Of a DNA stretch of 9,161 bases, positions 5,411-9,161 are shown in pieces. The notes under the pieces were generated by a model, which was not told the origin of the DNA, did no database searches, and worked only from the letters and a program-made list of their open reading frames with translations. Source of the DNA: Syntrophales bacterium (GTDB taxonomy: Bacteria > Desulfobacterota > Syntrophia > Syntrophales > UBA8958); assembly GCA_023231165.1 (NCBI GenBank), contig JALNVY010000090.1, forward strand, positions 1-9,161, written 5' to 3'. Each line of letters opens with the position of its first letter. Within the stretch, counting starts at the first letter, position 1. The translations under genes were made by a program, and so were the position numbers.

Positions 5411-8209
5411 TTATTTCAAATTGGTCAGACAGCGTCCGCAGATCGTGGGGTGTTCCGGGTCCTTCCCCAGGTCCTCGCTGTAGATCCAGCAGCGGTTGCA
5501 TTTCTGGCCCCGGGCCTTGGCGACGCCCACATACAGGCCCTCGATCTCCTTACTTTCGTAGGAATCGGCGGCGAGGGCTCCCTTATCCACCACATCCAGT
5601 TGCGAAACGATCTGGAGCGTCCGCAGGTCTTCCCGATGCCCCGCAACAAGCTTCTTGAGTTTCTCAGGTAAGGCGATAGCCACGGCGGCGTCGAGGGAAT
5701 GACCGATAACCTTGTTCTTCCTGGCCGTTTCGATAGCCCGGGAGATTTCCCCCTTGACGTCGATGAGGGAGCGCCATTTCTCACCCAGGGCTTCATCCTC
5801 ATAAGCCGGGTTGACTTCCGGGAACTGGGTGAGATGGATGCTGGCCGGTTTTCCCGCATAAGCGGGCATGGCGTTCCAGACTTCCTCAGCGGTGAAGGTG
5901 AGGATCGGGGTCAGGAGGCGCATCATCGTTTCAAGGATAATGGCCATAGCCGTCTGGGCGGAGCGGCGCTGCCGGGATGCCGCCTTGGAAGTGTAAAGGC
6001 GGTCCTTGAGAACGTCAAGGTACAGGGCGCTCAGATCCACGGTGCAGAAGTTGTAAAGGGTGTAATAGACCATGTGGAACTGATACTTGTCATAGGCCTC
6101 CCTAACCCGGCGGATGATCTCCTGGAGGCGGTTTAGGACCCAGCGATCCATCTCTTCCATGTCCTCGTAGGCTATACGATCTTCGTCCGGATTGAAATCG
6201 GAGAGGTTGCCGAGGATATAGCGGCTCGTATTGCGGATCCGCCGGTAGGCCTCGACGAGGCGGGTGAGGATCTCCTTGGAGATGCGGATGTCGTCGGTAT
6301 AGTCTTCCGCCGCCACCCAGAGGCGCAGGATCTCGGCGCCGTACTCGCTAATGATCTCTTCCGGTTCAATGACATTGCCGACGGACTTGGACATCTTCTT
6401 GCCTTCGCCGTCCACGACGAAACCGTGGGTCAGGACAGTCTTGTAAGGAGCCCGCCCCCGGGTGCCCACACATTCCAGGAGTGAGGAATGGAACCAGCCC
6501 CGGTGCTGATCGCTTCCCTCGAGGTACATGTCCGCAGGGGAATGAAGATAGGGACGGGTCTCCAGGACGGCGGCGTGGCTTACGCCCGAATCGAACCAGA
6601 CATCGAGAATGTTCGTTTCCTTTTTGAATTCATGGCCTTTCTTGCAGACCGGGCAAACGGTTCCGGGGGGAAGAAGGTCCTTCGCCTCCCGCTCGAACCA
6701 GATGTCCGCCCCATGTTCCCGGACCAGGGCGACGATGTGATCGAGGATCTCTTTTGTGAGGAATTCATGCTGGCAGTCGTTGCAGTAGAACATCGTGATG
6801 GGAACGCCCCAGAGACGCTGGCGGGAAATGCACCAGTCAGGGCGGTTTTCCACCATGCCATAGATCCGGTCTTTCCCCCACGCGGGAATCCATTCCCCCT
6901 GGGAGATGGCTTCCAATGCCTTCTTCCGGAGGCTGTTCTTTTCCATGGAGATGAACCATTGCTCCGTGGAACGAAAGATGATCGGCTTCTTGCAGCGCCA
7001 GCAGTGGGGATAGGAATGCTTGATATTCACGAGGCCCAGCAGCGCTCCGACCTCCTTGAGCTTGTTGTTCACCGGGTCATTGGCATCGAAGACGAACAGC
7101 CCGGCAAAATCATCAACGTCTTTGGTAAAGCAGCCGTCTTCGTCAACGGGGGCGTAGTTGTCCAGCCCGTATTTCATACCGATTTCATAATCCTCCTGTC
7201 CGTGGCCGGGGGCGATGTGAACGCAGCCTGTACCCGCTTCGAGGGTGACGAAGGGGGCGAGGATGAGGACGCTTTCCCGGTCAATGAGGGGATGGCGGGT
7301 CTTCATGCCCTCCATGACGGCTCCGGGGAATTCGTCGAGTATCTCGTAGGGTTTACCCTGCCAGCCGAAGGCGTCCAGGCAGTAATCGAGAAGGTCTTTG
7401 GCTAAAATCAGGACTTCCCCTTCTACTTTGACGGCGACATAGAGAAATTCCTCGTGGAAGGCGATGGCCAAGTTGGCGGGAATCGTCCAGGGGGTGGTCG
7501 TCCAGATGACGACGCTCACTTTTTCACCGGCCAGTTTGGGCCGGACGGCGGCGATGTCGGAGATCATGGCGAACTTGACGTAGATAGACGGCGTTGTATG
7601 GTCGCCGTACTCCACTTCCGCCTCAGCCAGGGCGGTTTTGCAGGTGGCGCACCAGTAAACGGGTTTCTTGCCCTTATAGACGTCACCGTTCAGGAAAAGC
7701 TTGCCGAATTCGGCGACGGTGACGGCTTCATAGTCGTAGGTCATGGTCAGGTAGGGGTTTTCCCATTCCCCGAAGACCCCGAGGCGCTTGAACTGATCCC
7801 GCTGAAGATCCACGAATCGCTCTGCGTAGGCGCGGCAGAAGCGGCGCTTGTCGGCCTGGGAAATCTCATATTTCTTATCTCCCAGCTCCTTGTCCACCTG
7901 ATGTTCGATAGGGAGACCGTGACAGTCCCAGCCGGGGACATAGATGCTGTCATAGCCGGACATGTTCTTGGCTTTGATGACCATGTCCTTGATAATCTTG
8001 TTCAGGGCGGTGCCGAGGTGGATATTGCCGTTGGCGTAGGGGGGGCCGTCGTGCAGGATATAGACTTCCCGGCCTTTAGAGACCGCGCGGATCTGGTGAT
8101 AGATTTTCATTTCTTCCCATTTGGCAAGCATCACCGGCTCCCGGGCGGCGAGATTGGCTTTCATGGGGAAATCGGTCTTGGGCAGGTTCAAGCTTTCTTT
8201 ATAATCCAT
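5411..8209 (-). CDS. ileS: Isoleucyl-tRNA synthetase
   Basis: A 932-residue class I synthetase that charges tRNA-Ile in the cytoplasm and hydrolyses mischarged Val-tRNA. Domains in order: the N-terminal catalytic half with the HIGH-type motif HLGT (64-67) in GPPYANGNIHLGTALNKIIKD; the CP1 editing domain with TTTPWT (237-242) and GHGQED (335-340, D340 matching the editing Asp); a WCATC/CWRC cysteine region; KMSKS (605-609); the anticodon-binding helical domain; and a C-terminal zinc finger with C904, C907, C924 and C927, typical of bacterial-type IleRS. I place the start at ATG 8209, giving MDYKESLNLPKTDFPMK, which matches family N-termini and has AAGGAG 6 bases upstream. An in-frame TTG at 8224 overlaps that site and is unlikely. 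The fourth HIGH residue is Thr rather than His. lspA follows after 10 bases. Confidence 0.98.
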   Translation of the reverse strand: MDYKESLNLPKTDFPMKANLAAREPVMLAKWEEMKIYHQIRAVSKGREVYILHDGPPYANGNIHLGTALNKIIKDMVIKAKNMSGYDSIYVPGWDCHGLPIEHQVDKELGDKKYEISQADKRRFCRAYAERFVDLQRDQFKRLGVFGEWENPYLTMTYDYEAVTVAEFGKLFLNGDVYKGKKPVYWCATCKTALAEAEVEYGDHTTPSIYVKFAMISDIAAVRPKLAGEKVSVVIWTTTPWTIPANLAIAFHEEFLYVAVKVEGEVLILAKDLLDYCLDAFGWQGKPYEILDEFPGAVMEGMKTRHPLIDRESVLILAPFVTLEAGTGCVHIAPGHGQEDYEIGMKYGLDNYAPVDEDGCFTKDVDDFAGLFVFDANDPVNNKLKEVGALLGLVNIKHSYPHCWRCKKPIIFRSTEQWFISMEKNSLRKKALEAISQGEWIPAWGKDRIYGMVENRPDWCISRQRLWGVPITMFYCNDCQHEFLTKEILDHIVALVREHGADIWFEREAKDLLPPGTVCPVCKKGHEFKKETNILDVWFDSGVSHAAVLETRPYLHSPADMYLEGSDQHRGWFHSSLLECVGTRGRAPYKTVLTHGFVVDGEGKKMSKSVGNVIEPEEIISEYGAEILRLWVAAEDYTDDIRISKEILTRLVEAYRRIRNTSRYILGNLSDFNPDEDRIAYEDMEEMDRWVLNRLQEIIRRVREAYDKYQFHMVYYTLYNFCTVDLSALYLDVLKDRLYTSKAASRQRRSAQTAMAIILETMMRLLTPILTFTAEEVWNAMPAYAGKPASIHLTQFPEVNPAYEDEALGEKWRSLIDVKGEISRAIETARKNKVIGHSLDAAVAIALPEKLKKLVAGHREDLRTLQIVSQLDVVDKGALAADSYESKEIEGLYVGVAKARGQKCNRCWIYSEDLGKDPEHPTICGRCLTNLK

Positions 8210-8215
8210 GGCGCG

Positions 8216-8221
8216 CTCCTT
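8216..8221 (-). promoter_or_regulatory. Ribosome binding site deciding the ileS start
   Basis: AAGGAG on the minus strand, 6 bases before ATG 8209. The alternative in-frame TTG at 8224 would put this site inside the gene, which argues for the ATG. Confidence 0.85.
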
Positions 8222-8245
8222 CAATTCTCGAAATTGTAGTCGGGA

Positions 8246-8274
8246 AAGCTATCATAGAAAATGATTGCTTTCAA
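8246..8274 (-). promoter_or_regulatory. Possible ileS-lspA promoter
   Basis: On the minus strand TTGAAA (8269-8274) is followed after 17 bases by TAGCTT (8246-8251), a weak -10; a better-looking TATGAT nearby has no -35 at proper spacing. A promoter is expected here because the groEL terminator lies just upstream. No T-box leader, with its specifier hairpin and antiterminator bulge, is recognisable in the short leader. Confidence 0.3.
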
Positions 8275-8283
8275 GGAGAATGC

Positions 8284-8314
8284 AAAAACCCCCTGGAAAT
8301 GTTTCTCCAGGGGG
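8284..8314 (-). terminator. Strong intrinsic terminator after groEL
   Basis: On the minus strand a nine-pair GC-rich stem, CCCCCTGGA (8306-8314) with TCCAGGGGG (8289-8297), closes an 8-base loop and is followed directly by five T residues (8284-8288). It lies 42 bases past the groEL stop, which separates the chaperonin operon from ileS-lspA. Confidence 0.9.
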
Positions 8315-8356
8315 CTCGGCTGTATATCTGTTGCTTAAGTTATTTTATTTTACTTA

Positions 8357-9161
8357 CTACATCATGCCGGGGTAGCCGCCTCCGCCTCCGGGCATGGGGG
8401 GCATACCGCCGCCCTTCTCTTCGGGTTTCTCGGCGATCATGCACTGGGTCGTCAGCATCAGGGATGCGACGGAAGCAGCGTTCTGAAGGGCGAAACGGGT
8501 GACCTTCGTGGGGTCGATAACGCCGGCGGCGATCATGTCTTCATACTGATCCGTCCGGGCGTTGAAACCGTAAGACCCTTTCTTCTCCTTAACCTTCTCC
8601 ACGACGACTGAGCCTTCCATGCCGGCGTTTGCGGCGATCATCTTCAGGGGCTCTTCGAGGGCCTTTTTGACGATATTAACGCCAACCTGCTGATCACCTT
8701 CCAGCTTCAACTTATCCAGGGCGGGCAGGGTACGGATGTAAGCGACTCCACCACCGGGAACAATACCTTCTTCAACGGCGGCGCGGGTTGCATTCAGGGC
8801 ATCCTCGACGCGGGCCTTCTTTTCCTTCATTTCTGTCTCTGTTGCGGCGCCGACTTTGATCACGGCCACACCGCCGACGAGTTTCGCCAGACGTTCCTGA
8901 AGCTTTTCCCGATCATAGTCGGAGGTGGTTTCCTCGACCTGGGCGCGGATCTGTTTCACCCGGCCTTCGAGATCAACCCGCTTACCGGCGCCGTCGATGA
9001 TGGTGGAGTTGTCTTTATCGATGACGATCTTCTTGGCTCGGCCAAGGTCTTCGATCTTCGCATTTTCCAGTTTGTAGCCCATGTCTTCGGAGATCATCTT
9101 GCCGCCCGTGAGGATGGCGATGTCTTCGAGCATGGCCTTGCGGCGGTCACCGAAACCGGGG
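8357..9161 (-). CDS. groL: Chaperonin GroEL (60 kDa), C-terminal half, partial at right edge
   Basis: The minus-strand frame is open from the right edge to TAG 8357-8359, giving about 268 residues of the C-terminal half; it starts in the PGFGDRRKAML block (near residue 279 of E. coli GroEL). The ATG at 9133 is internal. Visible parts are the end of the apical domain (LEDIAILTGG, TTSDYDREKLQERLAKL), the return to the intermediate domain with the ATPase Asp in RVEDALNATRAAVEEG (D398 equivalent), GGGVAYIR, and the equatorial domain ending in DPTKVTRFALQNAASVASLML. The flexible tail is GGGMPPMPGGGGGYPGMM, a Gly/Met/Pro form of the usual GGM tail. GroEL folds proteins in the cytoplasm with GroES, whose gene would be expected beyond the right edge. 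A strong terminator follows the gene. Confidence 0.99.
   Translation of the reverse strand, partial: PGFGDRRKAMLEDIAILTGGKMISEDMGYKLENAKIEDLGRAKKIVIDKDNSTIIDGAGKRVDLEGRVKQIRAQVEETTSDYDREKLQERLAKLVGGVAVIKVGAATETEMKEKKARVEDALNATRAAVEEGIVPGGGVAYIRTLPALDKLKLEGDQQVGVNIVKKALEEPLKMIAANAGMEGSVVVEKVKEKKGSYGFNARTDQYEDMIAAGVIDPTKVTRFALQNAASVASLMLTTQCMIAEKPEEKGGGMPPMPGGGGGYPGMM

Noticed and set aside
1436..8233. The same 9-mer TTCTCGAAA shortly upstream of two minus-strand starts (1436-1444 and 8225-8233)
   Set aside because: A single shared 9-mer in 9 kb can occur by chance. The flanks differ and it lies at different distances (23 and 16 bases) from the starts of unrelated genes.
6488..8239. Two long plus-strand open frames (6488-7405 and 7454-8239) inside ileS
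   Set aside because: They are fully antisense to a well-conserved synthetase. Their products are Gly/Val/Asp-rich with no recognisable domain, as expected for the complementary strand of GC-rich codons.
8210..8356. T-box or other riboswitch before ileS
   Set aside because: The groEL-ileS gap is only 147 bases, part of it taken by the groEL terminator. I see no T-box consensus or terminator/antiterminator pair next to ileS.
9131..9133. ATG at 9133 as the start of a short GroEL-like gene
   Set aside because: The frame stays open to the window edge and encodes the conserved PGFGDRRKA block before this Met, so the gene is simply cut by the edge.
1..9161. Novel defence system, prophage, CRISPR array or integrated element
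   Set aside because: Nearly all bases are explained by conserved metabolic and housekeeping genes. There are no spaced direct repeats, integrase, transposase or tRNA attachment site.

Overview
The window looks like ordinary chromosome from a bacterium, most likely of the former Deltaproteobacteria (Desulfobacterota, possibly a Syntrophales-like syntroph). This rests on the (3R)-specific beta-oxidation fusion protein, a GroEL with a Gly/Met/Pro tail, the ileS-lspA pair, the KtrB/KtrA potassium system, a moderately GC-rich base composition and an isolated GGGGACG...CGTCCCC palindrome. It is an inference from protein resemblance recalled from memory, not a phylogeny.

Layout. Positions 1-1413 (minus) hold the first 471 codons of a multifunctional enzyme with an N-terminal hydratase-2 (MaoC/hot-dog) half followed by a short-chain dehydrogenase half. 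It runs off the left edge. A 252-base divergent spacer (1414-1665) carries a REP-like palindrome, two operator-like palindromes and likely promoters in both directions. Positions 1666-2711 (plus) hold two tightly coupled genes: a 98-residue protein of unknown function and an RNase Z-like metallo-beta-lactamase-fold hydrolase, whose ATG shares a base with the upstream TAA. This pair converges on ktrA; a hairpin-plus-T-run terminator overlaps the end of ktrA.

From 2771 to the right edge everything is on the minus strand. Read in the direction of transcription it is groEL (C-terminal half, entering from the right edge), a strong intrinsic terminator, then ileS, lspA, ktrB and ktrA. ileS-lspA are 10 bases apart and ktrB-ktrA 14 bases apart. 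The 90-base gap between lspA and ktrB leaves open whether all four form one operon.

Functionally the right two thirds are housekeeping: protein folding, isoleucyl-tRNA charging, lipoprotein signal-peptide cleavage and potassium uptake. The left third is the least ordinary part. The hydratase/dehydrogenase fusion has the opposite domain order to eukaryotic MFE-2 (HSD17B4) and a changed active-site motif, and it sits divergently from the uncharacterised small-protein/hydrolase pair. I found no CRISPR array, tRNA, rRNA, intact insertion sequence, phage gene or obvious new defence system.
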